This document shows positions 37,220 through 48,149 of a stretch of DNA of 64,000 bases, piece by piece. Position 1 is the first letter of the stretch, and every line of letters begins with the position of its first letter. Made by a program: the position numbers and the translations under genes. Origin of the DNA: Paragorgia papillata (Eukaryota; Cnidaria; Anthozoa; Scleralcyonacea; Coralliidae); the NCBI GenBank assembly GCA_035771165.1, contig JAWNZC010000028.1:173501-237500 (forward strand). The letters are read 5' to 3'. Under the pieces are notes generated by a model. The model worked only from the letters and a program-made list of their open reading frames with translations. It ran no database searches and was not told where the DNA came from.

Positions 37220-39620
37220 AGAATTAGTTATAATACTTGATTATTAGTTCATATACTAATATACCGATAATTCATATTTATATATTTATATATTTATGTC
37301 ATAATTCATTTCTACTAATGTACCTAAGGTTGAACTAGTAGGAGTGTTTTGTAGAAAACTTAATGAAACGTTCTGTCATCATTCAAAACATCTTAAACTT
37401 TGAGACTCAAAGATTGGACACAAGGGAACTTTGGCAAAAAATTCGGCAAACATGGTGTTACTAATACATACGATAAAAAGGGCTCTAGCCGTGTCATTAA
37501 CTATACTTCTCTTCCAATAAGCAGATTTACATGTCCACTCAACAATTCACAAATTCTTTTCAAATCCCTCAACTATAACATTCTTAAATACTCATATAGC
37601 GTTATACGATCTAAATGTTAAAGTACTAGTTTGCAAATAACAAACTTGCAGTTGTTAAAACAGCTCGACTGCTCTTTCTTCCGGAGTTCTGCACACTTTC
37701 AGGACTTTGCAGGGATTGGGCAATACGTGGGTAAAAAAAATTCGTTTCAGTCACCGTCCGATGTTTTGGATTTAGTTGTAACTCACCGATTCTTAATACA
37801 TACTCAAATATCAGGTTAATTGAAAAAAAGATGGAGATTTTATAAACGCGGTCAATTTTGGGCGACAGTCTTGGGTAGGTGTATAAACCTGGCTCAGTAA
37901 ATAAAAGCTATGTGGGTAAAAAAATTCGTTTCAGTTAAACAGTCCGACCTTTTGTATTTAGTTGTAACTCACGTCACCGATCCTTAATACACAGTTAAAT
38001 ATCAGGTTAATTAGAGACATAAGCCAATATTTATCCTGCATTTCTCTTTGCACAGCAGGGGCGAAACTCGAGGGGGGGGGGGGGGGGGTGAGCCCCTCCT
38101 CCTAAATTTTCAGGAACACTGCAGGGCAATTCAAATATGGTGTAAAATATATGAAAAAGGGAATATAGGTTCTGATTGCGTACAAAAAGGATTGGACTGT
38201 GCGAGCCCCTGTACTACGGAGCTGCAGGGACTCCAGACTGGCAGGGCAACTTCGTTTCAAACCCCCTTAAGAAAACAGGTTTAGACGTTTAGTTACGCCA
38301 CGGTGCACATGCGCACAGCTGGCTATGCAGTGGTTTGAGCCGAAATCAAGTTCACGTACAGTAACCCCCCTCAAAATAAAAAAGAAAAGGATCCGTCTCT
38401 TTCGGGTTTTAATACTTGAATTTTGGTACTTACATTATCCTATGAATCTGCCATTTTGGCTCAGTGGAAATTGCCTTCATTATAATTTGGTCGTGTTTTT
38501 TTTAATAAGATGTAGGTAATTGGACAAACACTGGGGTTATATAATGTAGATGAATAAAAATTTGCAAAGTATAGTGGTAGTGGTTTAGTTCGAATGGGCC
38601 CGGTGGTTTTCTAGCTTTTCCGCGGAAGGACGGACACGGCTATTAATATTTATTATATAGCATGCTATCGGATATGAGCTTTTGCGTAATCTGATTGGTT
38701 CCCTACTACCAGGCTATCAGCTCATATCCTACTAGTAGAGGAAAAACAAGATGGCGGCATGTTTTTTAAACTGCCGAAAAGAGTTGAAATTGACGGATTT
38801 TTATACAGAAAAACATCAACACCCTCAAACCAATGTATAAAAAAACAACATTGTGTAAAAATACATTAACAAACACACAATTTAGCACGGTAAATGGTAA
38901 AATTCACCTAAAAATTACGTATTTTTACTTCAAAAACCTGACTAAATTAACGGGTTGATATTAATTTGTTGCCAAACATTGAAACTCGCAGTTTAAAATC
39001 AAGCTTACAACACACATTTCGTAGGAGATCACCAGTAAAGAGACATTTTTTATTTAGATAAGCATTTGGAGTAGTAAAAAGCATGTTCTTTTTCAAAAAC
39101 AACCAACTAAGTAATTTAGTTTCACTGCCGAAGGTGTTTCAGTTTCATTTTTGCATGAAATCAAAACCTTTTTCACGACAGCAACGCTAATATAAACAAC
39201 TGACCCACCTTTTGACTTCATAAAGGTACCTTTTAATCTTTTTTGTTGATCTGCTTAACACATTTTTTGCCTCTCGAGCAACATTTATGCAACATTTCAA
39301 AGCTGTTTACCGAACAGCTCAGCGAGAAACTCTATGTGAATGCATCATTACGCATGGCGGAAGTATTAGTTGCCTATGCCGGAAGTTGGTCGTTTGAAAC
39401 ATTTCGCTGCATGTAATTTTGTCTCTTGTACAGTGCTTGGCTATATAATAAAACAGTTATACCATTCGCTCTCGTCGTATACGAACTAATAGCCAACTCG
39501 GCGAAGCGCCTCGTTGGCTATGAGCTCATATACGACTCGAGCTCATGGTATAACTGTTAAATAGATATTTTGTACAAGAAATATATATTTATGTGAAGAA
39601 TCTAGAGGATGACACAGCAG
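37220..39620. other. Stretch without a recognised gene, inside the KDZ element
   Basis: Contains AT-rich text, a direct duplication of about 100 bp (GGGTAAAAAAA...TTCGTTTCAG at 37728 and 37912), a G-tract at 38071-38088 and a foldback at 39452-39560 (AACAGTTATACCAT and ATGGTATAACTGTT). Several open frames of 60-80 codons show no protein character. Confidence 0.6.
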
Positions 39621-39628
39621 AAGTCTTA

Positions 39629-39852
39629 AGCCCTAATCAAACGAGAACACAAGTCATCGCAAGTTGCCAGTCAGAATTTCTGTGGCGGTCGTTTAAACAC
39701 CCAAATTAACAAAATAAAGGTTTCATGAGTGTTTTAAACAAGTTTTAACTTTGTCACGGTACATGATATTTTCGGGAAACTATTCAGAGCGGCTGGCTGA
39801 GATAGCGTGACTGCCAACTTGCGATGACTTGCGTTCTCGTTTGATTAGGGCT
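39629..39852. mobile_element. 224-bp Harbinger-like MITE
   Basis: The ends AGCCCTAATCAAACGAGAAC and GTTCTCGTTTGATTAGGGCT are inverted for about 45 bp with few differences, flanked by TTA on both sides (39626-39628, 39853-39855). Confidence 0.8.
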
Positions 39853-39910
39853 TTAAAGGCGTTTTCGTAAATTTAAAGGTACTTCAACTGCAGCAAAGTT
39901 AATGTTTTTG

Positions 39911-40182
39911 CTAACTAAAAGGTAAAAGAACATATTCGTCATTGTTTTTTACAAAACGTTTTAACATTGAGTTCGGTATGGCATAAAACATGTCTTTGTG
40001 CAGAAATAAGTTCTCTTCCAAGTCACGTCTGCCCAATGGACACGGCGCGGGATACTTTTCTTGCGCCCATGAAAGAGCGACGCAGTGATGGTGTTGTGGA
40101 AGCGGGACGCCGTGAATACTATCAAGGGGCGTCGTCCTTCCTACTCCAACAACTGTTCCGTTATCCAATAAAACAACGGCGC
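39911..40182 (-). CDS. Cargo gene terminal exon: conserved C-terminal domain
   Basis: After the acceptor ATTTTTAG the frame reads AVVLLDNGTVVGVGRTTPLD, SIHGVPLPQHHHCVALSWAQ, then PAPCPLGRRDLEENLFLH, FYAIPNSMLKRFVKNNDEYV and stop. The 'V.L.dG..VG.G......D.iHG.PL' layout resembles a domain I associate with proteins of large plant and animal cut-and-paste elements, recalled from memory and not verified. Entry phase 1 fits the preceding exon. Clear coding character, no defects. Confidence 0.6.
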
Positions 40183-43100
40183 CTAAAAATTACGAAGAAT
40201 ATATTAATAACAATCTCTAACCTGCAGTAAAATCATAGTTAGACTCTCACTATTTAAAAAGCCAATTTCGACGCTGCAGTCTTTTGGGATCGACAGTTAC
40301 TGATTGTCATAAATTAGTAGACTAATTCTAGCAAAAATTAAGTAATAAAGCTAACCCAATATGTTAAGCTTTGATGACAGACTTTAATTTATATAAGTTA
40401 CAACCGTTAAACTTAAACTTCAAAAAGGCTAGAACCAAAACTCCGTAAGCCTAACCTTATGACTGGATTAAAAAAAGATAATACTACGTACCAGATGGTG
40501 GATCGGCAATTGTAGAAGGTTGATCAGCAGATGCAGACGGTGGATCGACGGATGTAGATAATGGAACGGCGATTGTAGGTGGTTGATTGGCGGTTTCAGA
40601 TGGTTGATTGGTGGATGTAGATGGTTGATTGGTGGATGTAGATGGCTGATTGGTGGATATAGATGGTTGATTGGTGGATGTAGATGGTTGATTGGTGGAT
40701 GTAGATGGTTGATTGGTGGATGTAGATGGTTGATTGGTGGATGTAGATGGTTGATCGGTGGATGTAGATGGTTGATCGGTGGATGTAGATGGTTGATTGG
40801 TGGATGTAGGTGGTTGATTGGTGGATGTAGGTGGTTGATTGGTGGATGTAGGTGGTGGATCAGATAGCATTTCAGTGGATGACTTTGTCGCTTTTAAATT
40901 TATTTCCTGTCCATCTGTTTGTGCCGGGAGTTTTTTGCAAGAGTTTTCTAAAAAATACAAACGTCAAAAGACACAGAAAATTCAGAAAATTAAGACAAAT
41001 ACCAAGAAAGAACATTGCTAAACCAACCAACCATGTATTAGGCATTAGTACTTATTGGAACAAGCTTATTCTCCTTCACGTAAAACTTCAAATTAGCAAC
41101 TTGTTGAAACTGAAAGGTGTAATAGTACCTCTGTATATCATAACCACATACAAATAATGAAATATTTATGAATGTAACGATACATTAAGAATATTTTATG
41201 AGCTGAAGGATGGAATTACTATATCAACGAGGAAACATGCAGAAAACAATACTGATTAATGACGAGGAATTGGTTCGTTGCTGTTTCTATAAAAGTTTTA
41301 CATACCAAGAAATATGTTAGTTTCTGTCTCCATATCACAACAAAGAGAGGAGTGTTAGCACTGGAACTTCAAGAAGTGAAATGATTGCATTTCTCACAAA
41401 ACCAACCGCATATTCAAGATTTCGCCTTCGCAAGCCGAACTGCTTAACGCGTCTCTTTAAAGTGATCACATTCATTTCTTTGTTTCAATATGGAGACAGA
41501 AACTGACATATTTCTTGGTATGTAAAACAATTACTGAAATAGTAACGAATCAATTCCTCCTCATTGATCATTATTGTTTTCTGTCTCCTGCATGCTCTTC
41601 ATCTGAAAAATCAAACTCCTCTAGCCACTTTCGCCATTCTGATCCACTATGTACTTATTATACGACGTCTGCTTATTTTGTCGTGAGGAAAGTAAGTTTT
41701 GCTGTAGAGAAGTAAGTTTTGCCATGACACTTGTGGGTCACCGAAAATTACGAAGCGACAACCCAATAATAAAGCCTTGTCAGTCTGAATAAATGGCTTT
41801 TTACGTCATCTCACTAAAAAGATCGTATGCGATCCTGCTTCAGTTTCTTTCACATTGACAGTGGTAGTACACTGTACAACGGTGAATAAAACAAATATAT
41901 CACAGAGTATGACTACCTAGGCATGGTACTGGAACATTTTCGGTAATAGTATCAGTATCCGAATAAAATCAGTAAGAAGGATTCAGTAAGTCGTAATAAT
42001 ATAGCCTACATGCAGTAGAGCCATCTCGGGAACTGAAGTTAAACATTATAATTCTATTCCACCATATTATAGCATGATGTCACAGTGCACCAGACATTCT
42101 GGTAAATGTTGCACCAAATACACATACACTATACATGTTTTTAAATCAAACTACACAACAAACAATATACCAAACTTACGGTTGGCAAATGAAGAAAACA
42201 AATCTACAACAGCTTTTCCTGTTACGGAACGACTTTTTGCTTCCCCAATGAAGTCCTGTCCAAGACCAGCAGTTCCAAATGTTGCGAAACTTGTTCCTCT
42301 TCCATGACTATGGCATGCCATCACAACAATATCCCATCCATGATGGATATTTAGAATCTTTGCCTTAAATAAAAAATAAGATAAACAAATTAAGCACGTA
42401 ATAGTAAAACAGGTACGGGGGAAGGTGTAGAAAACAATAAGTATTCATTTTTGCTTCAAGCTGAAGCATGTCTGAGTAACATAGTACGTCTTCTGCTGTG
42501 TACTCTTGGGTGTAAATTCTTGCCTAACTGTCTTTTTCTGTATTATTTTGGTCTAGTTAATGCCAGAAGTTTACTCATTTCAGGAGGGTCTATTCAAAAA
42601 TAAGAAATGATAAACTGAAATCTTTGCAAACCCTTATCTTCCTAGCATATAGCCATGTATTATTATTTCCCCACAAAACACTCTTGGCTAAACCCACTGA
42701 CTTATACCCATAATACTGGTATTTAAGACAGGACTGCAGTTTCTGTCCAAAAAATGACTGAAAAAGATGGTAGATATTTGGGTGAATTTTCTCATCACCA
42801 GTATTTTTTAGTTAACACCAACAATCCAGTTAATCAAGTTATAAATCGTTTAAAAAAGGTCAGTTTTTACACCTATGACAGACTATAGACTATAGAAAGA
42901 AGGATCAACAGACTTCCACAACCTAAATTCAGACTGTCACTTGACAGTAAATTGAAAATCAATTGAAAGACAAAATATCAGCAAGGTCAAGGGTCAAAAT
43001 TTTCCATCATCAGGTTTTCCCCATCTTTCTTCGTGTTTTTTTTTTGCAATCAAAGACTGTCAACTTGCGTTAATGTTTATTAAACATCATTGTACTGTAG

Positions 43101-44359
43101 GCTATGTTCAGTGTACTTAATTCAAGTTTCAGTTGTTGTGGAAACTCATGAGTCTCTTGACTAAAGCGAATTTCCATTTATTTTTCCTGCCAAAAATTGA
43201 AGTTCAATCCCAATTGCCTTTATGAATAATCTCTTTATTATATGTACATGTATATACAGCTAGTATTTCAATAATTAACTACCAATAATAGCCATGTCTA
43301 TATTGAAGTTCTTGAAGGACATTGAAGACTTTTGGCATACAAATACTGTATTTGTACAGGGGGTGGACAAAAGTGGCCATCATTGAAAGTATGATTAATG
43401 TGGATTGTATAACTTTATTAAAGTACAGAAAAATATGTAAAGTTATATATTTTTAGAATGCATGCATCAAGATCTGCTCAAATATGATATCAAATTCTAA
43501 TTTTATCCACTGATTTAAAAAATATGATTTTTTGATCTTGTTTGACTTATTCCATTTGGTCTTCAAAATGATTAATGGTGTTCGACGTATACTATGAAAG
43601 TGTTAATAACAGCAAAATAGTTAGATATTTTGTTGCCATTTCACTTGATTTCACTACAGCTTCACAGCGTGACATGCTTTCAAAGTTAATGTATTTTTTA
43701 AACTAATAACAAAATTAGAATTGGATATCATATTTGAGCAGATATTGATGCATGCATTCTAAAATATATCACTTTACATATTTTTCCTTTTCTCGAATAA
43801 TACAGTAGTAGTTATTCCACATTAACCATAATTTTAATGATGGACACTTTTTTTTGTTCATGGCACCCCCTGTAATGTCACAAATCTTCAATGTCCTTCA
43901 AGATCTTTGATATACATGTAGGCATAGCTATTATTGGTAGTTCATTATCCAAATTTATCTGAATGCAAGACTGTGACTTGTCCATGATGCAATGCGGGCC
44001 TGTGGAAAAAGCAGCCTCATATAGCAATTGTCCGTCTGATGCCATACTAAATATTGTAATAGTCTTTGAAAAACATACTTGTGAAATCTTTTTCTAAATT
44101 TCACTTGAAACCATGCTACCTGATTGTTTGTTTGTTTTATGATTGGGTGAAATACTATAAGACCAATGAATAACACCAAGGACTACATGTATGTATCAAA
44201 TAAAATTTGATAGCCAGAAATTGTTTCATAAACAAGTGGATGTTTTCTCAACTCCCCACTGCAGAGGCTACTTTCCTGTTCAGCAAGGGCAACATGGAAG
44301 GCAAAAGGCTGAAAAGCACTGACATCTTCCTATCTGGGTTATAAACTGGATAGATGTGA

Positions 44360-44425
<66 letters not shown>

Positions 44426-45351
44426 GTGCAGAACTGGTGAGTAAAACATGAAAAACAACAGGAGAGTGGAAAAGGAAGAGAATAGCCTCTGCCAGATAAA
44501 TGTGCAGTTCTCTGGCATGATTTTCGGTTCTCAGATTTATGCTAGATAACGGTGAAAAAGACTTCCTTCTTCCCTTCACTCTTTCCATTGTCCCCTTTGC
44601 ACCTTCTCCCCCATGTGCCTTCAACTCTTGTTTTTCCCTTCTTGTTTTTCCCTCACTGAACAGCAAAAAAGGTTCTGTCTAAAATTGCTTGTCTAATTCG
44701 ATAAAAGCAACATATTCGTACCATATCATCTTTATAATTTGTGTTTAAACTGTTTTCAAATAAATTCTGTGCTAATTTTTTTCCTATATAAAATGCCAGC
44801 AACGAGAAATCTACTAGCTACTATTATGCTCTATTATGCTACTATTAGCTCTATTATGCATGAAGTTATAGGCTATATATACCAGTAATAACACAAATAA
44901 CTATTGCAGAAAAATAAACGTTACAAAGAAACTAAGCAGAACAGCAGTATTCAATAATGCTCCTTAAATAATTAAATTGTTCATCATACCCTTTTTTCTT
45001 TAGCATGTTAAACTGCTTTGTAGGGTTCGTTTTCCCCATTTTAGAATTTGGTCCTCGATATCTTCAGGTTCTTTCCTCACGATTACCTCGCCACAAGTAC
45101 GACATCTTTTTGCTGCTGGACCATTTTCGCCATTACACGCGATACATCGTTTCAGTCGGCCAGTTGTCTGTAGTCGAAGAAGAAATTTTAAGCCAGCATA
45201 CTGGCATCTGCATAATATGCAAATTACATTATTTTGACAAGCCTTACACGAGTTTGAATCAAATAGAAAGGACGCAATTTGTAAGTTTATGTACCTTCCT
45301 CGTCAATCCTGGAAGTGTTTCGTGAGTGTTCAACGCTCCTTCAAAAGACAT
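39911..45351 (-). CDS. Minus-strand cargo gene(s) of the KDZ element, incomplete model
   Basis: Exons with supporting splice sites on the minus strand are 45351-45295 and 45167-45000 (zinc ribbon), then 42363-42180, 40947-40492 and 40182-39911 (stop TAG). The last three join perfectly by phase; the first two join each other by phase. The link between the groups is not established: the 45000 segment reaches a stop, so either this is two genes or a splice donor lies before it. A start codon 91 bp inside the right terminal repeat mirrors the transposase gene. I do not recognise the product. Its place suggests an accessory protein of the transposon, such as a DNA-binding partner or a protease-like factor. 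Confidence 0.5.
40492..40947 (-). CDS. Cargo gene exon with STNQP-type heptad repeats
   Basis: Acceptor TTTTTTAG and donor CTGGTACGTAG enclose 151 codons: a short unique start (NSCKKLPAQTDGQEINLKAT), then about fourteen 7-residue repeats of the PSTSTNQ type encoded by a 21-bp minisatellite, then a degenerate end (ANQPPTIAVPLSTSVDPPSA). It is probably a flexible linker whose length varies between copies. Entry and exit are both phase 1 and fit the neighbours, so the minisatellite is genuinely exonic. Confidence 0.65.
41225..41600. pseudogene. Inverted pair of HTH/integrase-like first-exon fragments
   Basis: The plus strand (41225-41330) reads INDEELVRCCFYKSFTYQEI then a stop; the minus strand (41585-41400) reads MINEEELIRYYFSNCFTYQE, ICQFLSPY, a stop, then TLKRRVKQFGLRRRN. 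The second matches the 'FF..G.tY.EI...L.......S..tLkRrLk..GL.RR' start of animal integrase-core proteins. Both arms share upstream text (AGAAAACAATA). They are head-to-head decayed copies. Confidence 0.55.
41605..41670 (-). CDS. Possible exon upstream of the HTH fragment
   Basis: Following ACATAG, the minus strand reads GSEWRKWLEEFDFSDEEHAG then DRKQ and stop. It looks protein-like and may be a terminal exon or a fragment of the same decayed gene. Not placed in any model. Confidence 0.3.
42180..42363 (-). CDS. Cargo gene exon with an S-H-G motif
   Basis: Bounded by ATTTAAG and CCGTAAGT, the exon reads AKILNIHHGWDIVVMACHSH, GRGTSFATFGTAGLGQDFIG, EAKSRSVTGKAVVDLFSSFA. The 'D.vv...(S)HG.G' layout recalls the catalytic-histidine strand of caspase-like (C14) folds. 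The following exon has a Cys-x-x-Leu where such proteins place a loop, but the QACxG cysteine motif is absent. The caspase idea is therefore weak. Entry phase 0, exit phase 1; no stops. Confidence 0.55.
43040..44015. repeat. Copy of the 61.6-62.0-kb dispersed element
   Basis: Text such as CTGTCAAC, TTCAAGTTTCAGTTGTTGTG and GTCCATGATGCAATG occurs in the same order at 61.58-61.95 kb. The minus strand here has an open stretch starting MASDGQLLYEAAFSTGPHCI after an ATATTTAG acceptor, which might be a cargo exon derived from the repeat. Confidence 0.5.
43278..43944. mobile_element. Foldback MITE of about 670 bp
   Basis: Inverted arms of about 200 bp: CCAATAATAGCCATG, then GAATGCATGCATCAAGATCT on the left and their complements on the right (ATTGATGCATGCATTC, then TAGCTATTATTGG). 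It splits a repeat whose other copy is 61.56-61.97 kb. Confidence 0.65.
44362..44424. repeat. (AAT)n microsatellite
   Basis: About 20 uninterrupted AAT triplets. The minus-strand frame through it (poly-Leu) follows a basic stretch (GKTRREKQELKAHGGEGAKG at 44650-44590) that could be an unplaced exon. Confidence 0.9.
45000..45351 (-). CDS. Cargo gene 5' exons: Cys4 zinc ribbon
   Basis: The start codon at 45351 gives MSFEGALNTHETLPGLTRK, donor AAGGTACAT at 45294; the acceptor GACTACAG leads into TTGRLKRCIACNGENGPAAK, RCRTCGEVIVRKEPEDIEDQ and ILKWGKRTLQSSLTC, then stop (45000). CxxC-x9-CxxC is a compact zinc ribbon of the UPF0547 type, usually nucleic-acid or protein binding. A second frame near the end (PTKQFNMLKKKG) leads to a donor-like GGTATG, so the stop may be bypassed by splicing or reflect a one-base error in the GGGG run at about 45037. 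Confidence 0.6.
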
Positions 45352-45441
45352 TTCAATGATTTTATTTAGCAAAGCTGAAGAAACCCGAAGCGTGTGAGCG
45401 CTAAAACATGAGAAGCGCTGAGCCGCGGTCCTGTGAATCTT

Positions 45442-45553
45442 TGCATGGTCCTGGGTACTAAGATAATAATACCCCTGGAATTACCCATTATTGGTAATTC
45501 CAGAGCATTTGACATATACCTATTATTGGTAATCTAAGAGTGAGGATGTGTTG
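45442..45553 (-). repeat. Right 112-bp terminal inverted repeat
   Basis: Exact complement of 27435-27546 over its whole length as read by eye. Followed by CAGGAGC (45554-45560). Confidence 0.92.
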
Positions 45554-45560
45554 CAGGAGC
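45554..45560. repeat. Right 7-bp target-site duplication of the KDZ element
   Basis: CAGGAGC, identical to 27428-27434. The eighth base differs (C before the left copy, A after the right copy). Confidence 0.85.
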
Positions 45561-46660
45561 AGGGGTTGGCAGTGCCACTTGCACGAGAGGACCGCACGAG
45601 AAGACCCCTATACACGAGAGCACCCCTACCATATATGGTTCGAAGGTTATCAATATGGCGCCTTCGTCAGTTTTCTTGACTCTTGTCCACTCTCGAGGGA
45701 TTTCTGGTGAAGAAAAATTTCGAGTTTGTCTGCTATCTAGGGGACAGTGGTTTGTGCATAACAGAGAGTAAAAATTGATCAATTTAGAATAGCGCTTTCC
45801 TCCAAACGACAAACGTTGACCTCCTCGGATGACTTGGCGTCGGAAATATTGAGTATCGCCTCGGAACAAATGTTTTATACAGGTATTAAGCTTATAAAGC
45901 ATTTTTATAGTACTGAAGCGTCTGTGTAGGAAATGTACGTTTATTTTAGCCAGACTATTTTATTCTTCTTGTGGATGTTTCGGAGACAGAACTGAGAAGA
46001 TTTGACTGAAATTTACAGTGTTATTAAAATTTTACTCTTCCCTCTACTGACAGTCTGTATACACTATTTACATGTATATATAAATATATTTCTGAAACTC
46101 ATTAATAATTCATGAGGAAAATTCAGAGGTTTAATCAATGTCTGTTCACCCCGATACAGAACTGATATCAGTGCCTCTAAGTGTGATACAGAACTGTTTA
46201 ACAAAAGATCAGTTCTGTAGCACATTTTATACAGACACTGATATCAGTTCTGTAGCAATTTATAGTGTACAGACACTTTGCTTTCAACTATCTTGAGTGA
46301 GGTACGCTGGTAGCGTCCTCATACAAAATGAAGATGCAAACATTTGGTGAACAACAACATTTGTTGAAAAACAAGTGATGATCAGAATGGTTATTTATGG
46401 TACATCACTTAGAATATAAAATGTAGGACTAATGCTAAATCAAAGCGCATCACTAATTTATTAATCGTAGCCTATTAAACCTTACCTCGAAGGTTTATCA
46501 GCTCTTAACATGATGTAACTTAAAAACGTGTTTTAGAAGTAATTTACAGAATTTGTGTCCGTTCTGTACCGGGATACATACAGGTTCTTGGCTTCACCTC
46601 ATGTTTATATACCCCCAATACAGAATGGCCACTCATTCTGTAAATAGTACATATGCATTA
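45561..46660. other. Stretch without a recognised gene
   Basis: Contains a short plus-strand frame (45654-45770, MAPSSVFLTLVHSRGISGEE) with a good start context but no donor, repeats of CAGAACTGATATCAG at 46.15-46.26 kb, and half of a MITE (GTCCGTTCTGTACCGGGATA) whose relative is at 10.48 kb. Confidence 0.5.
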
Positions 46661-46664
46661 TACA

Positions 46665-46699
<35 letters not shown>

Positions 46700-46760
46700 T
46701 GAGTTTTGGTTCACGAAATGTTAGAGAGTGCTCAATACCATATATAGATAGAGCAAAATA

Positions 46761-46891
46761 CAAAGTATGAAGTATAGTTTTACCTTAAAGTCTTCGCTAC
46801 CTAGAGGTTTCACCCTAAACGGGATCCTAAACACCTGATGATCCTGTTTAGGGTGAAACCTCTGGTAGCGAAGACTTTAAGGTAAAACTAT

Positions 46892-46929
<38 letters not shown>

Positions 46930-47140
46930 TGAGTTATGGTTCACGAAATGTTAGAGAGTGCTCAATACCATATATAGATAGAGCAAAATACAAAGTATAA
47001 AGTATAGTTTTACCTTAAAGTCTTCGCTACCAGAGGTTTCACCCTAAACGGGATCATCAGTCGCCTGATGATCCCGTTTAGGGTGAAACCTCTGGTAGCG
47101 AAGACTTTAAGGTAAAACTATACTTTATACTTTGTATATA
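46761..47140. repeat. Two long palindromes among TA runs
   Basis: Palindromes at 46761-46896 and about 46991-47137 match the one in KDZ intron 2. The loops differ (GGATCCTAAACACCTGATGA versus ATCAGTCGCCTGATGAT) and the first copy has a few arm mismatches. Confidence 0.85.
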
Positions 47141-47234
47141 TATATATATATATGTATACACTAGTATACACTAGAGGCAAGAGTAAAATTTATATATATA
47201 TATTATCTATATATTATATATATATATATATAAA

Positions 47235-47810
47235 TGGGGTCACCACTTAATCCTTTAACTCCCACCATGTCAGGCGGTCTTTCCCTGATGAGTAAAATCA
47301 TCTGGCATTAGACAGAGTACATGTAAAAAATAGAAAGTGCCAAATGGCACCAATGGGAATGAAATGGTTAAATGTGGATATCTTCCCAAAATTAATAAGA
47401 TTTCATGTACAGTACATGTAATTTGTATAGAAAATTAGGGTCACCACTTAATGTCAGTATCTCCCTGAGATTAAAATTATTGACAAATGGGGTCACCCCT
47501 TACATGTACATGTAATGTGGGTATCACCCTGAAATTAAAATTATAGGAAAATGAGGTCACCACTTAACCCTTTTTCTACTAGGTCACCCTAAACCAGCCA
47601 CTTTGTTATTTAACTCTGTCTAACACCAGAAGATTTTACTCATCAAATGAGAACCCCTAGGAGGGAAAGGGTTAATGTGGGTGTCTCCACAACATTAAAT
47701 AAGTGCAGAATGATATCAAAATATTGAGTCACCACATAGATTGGGTATCTCCCTGAAATTAGAATTATGAAGAAATGGGGTCACCATATCTCCCTGAAAT
47801 TAAGATTATG
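47235..47810. repeat. Degenerate minisatellite (GGGGTCACC, CTCCCTGAAATTAAAATTAT)
   Basis: A unit of 60-80 bp containing GGGTCACCACTTAA and CCCTGA(A/G)ATTA recurs about six times with divergence. It also includes a copy of the minisatellite-seeding repeat at 47605-47665. No gene seen. Confidence 0.65.
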
Positions 47811-48149
47811 GGAAAATGGTGTCATTTAATGTGGGTACAGTATCTTCTGGAAATGAAATATATGAGAGACTCAATGTTTTGACACAAGGTTTTTATCCAG
47901 TTAGAATGGTTGATAGTTGGGCCTGTACAGTATTTATATTTGTGTGTGTGTCTAATTACCACAACACAATTTCTGTTGCTACAGTATATAAAGGGGATAT
48001 TACACAGTGGTGAGAAGATATGGATTTTATGTTTGAGTGGCAAGGACAATATCTTACGAGTGAGCACAGCAAACAAGTGAGATATTGCTCTTGCCACAAG
48101 AACATAAAATCCAATTTGTCAATACAGTATGTCTCTTGCCAGTGTTACA

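Larger units (their letters stand above)
27435..45553 (+). mobile_element. 18.1-kb KDZ (Kyakuja-Dileera-Zisupton) DNA transposon
   Basis: The element is bounded by 112-bp terminal inverted repeats with no mismatch that I can see, and by the direct duplication CAGGAGC. It contains a 17-exon KDZ transposase (27574-34683, plus) and convergent minus-strand exons (45351 down to 39911). Between them lie satellites, MITEs and microsatellites. Identical ends and an intact duplication point to recent movement as a unit. KDZ elements are known to be large and to carry cysteine-cluster transposases; this copy is long because its introns and middle are filled with repeats. It inserted close to the end of a dispersed repeat at 27.36 kb. 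Confidence 0.9.

Noticed and set aside
40583..40867. Plus-strand frame with repeated Trp-Leu-Ile-Gly-Gly text.
   Set aside because: It is the antisense of the minus-strand heptad-repeat exon, which has splice sites and phase support.
42480..42560. Possible cargo exon on the minus strand after AATACAG.
   Set aside because: No donor gives the phase 0 exit required by the exon at 42363, except a poor GTTACT site.
45005..45325. A 106-codon plus-strand frame starting MLNCFVGFVF.
   Set aside because: The minus strand has a Cys4 zinc ribbon with splice sites in the same place; the plus frame looks like its shadow.
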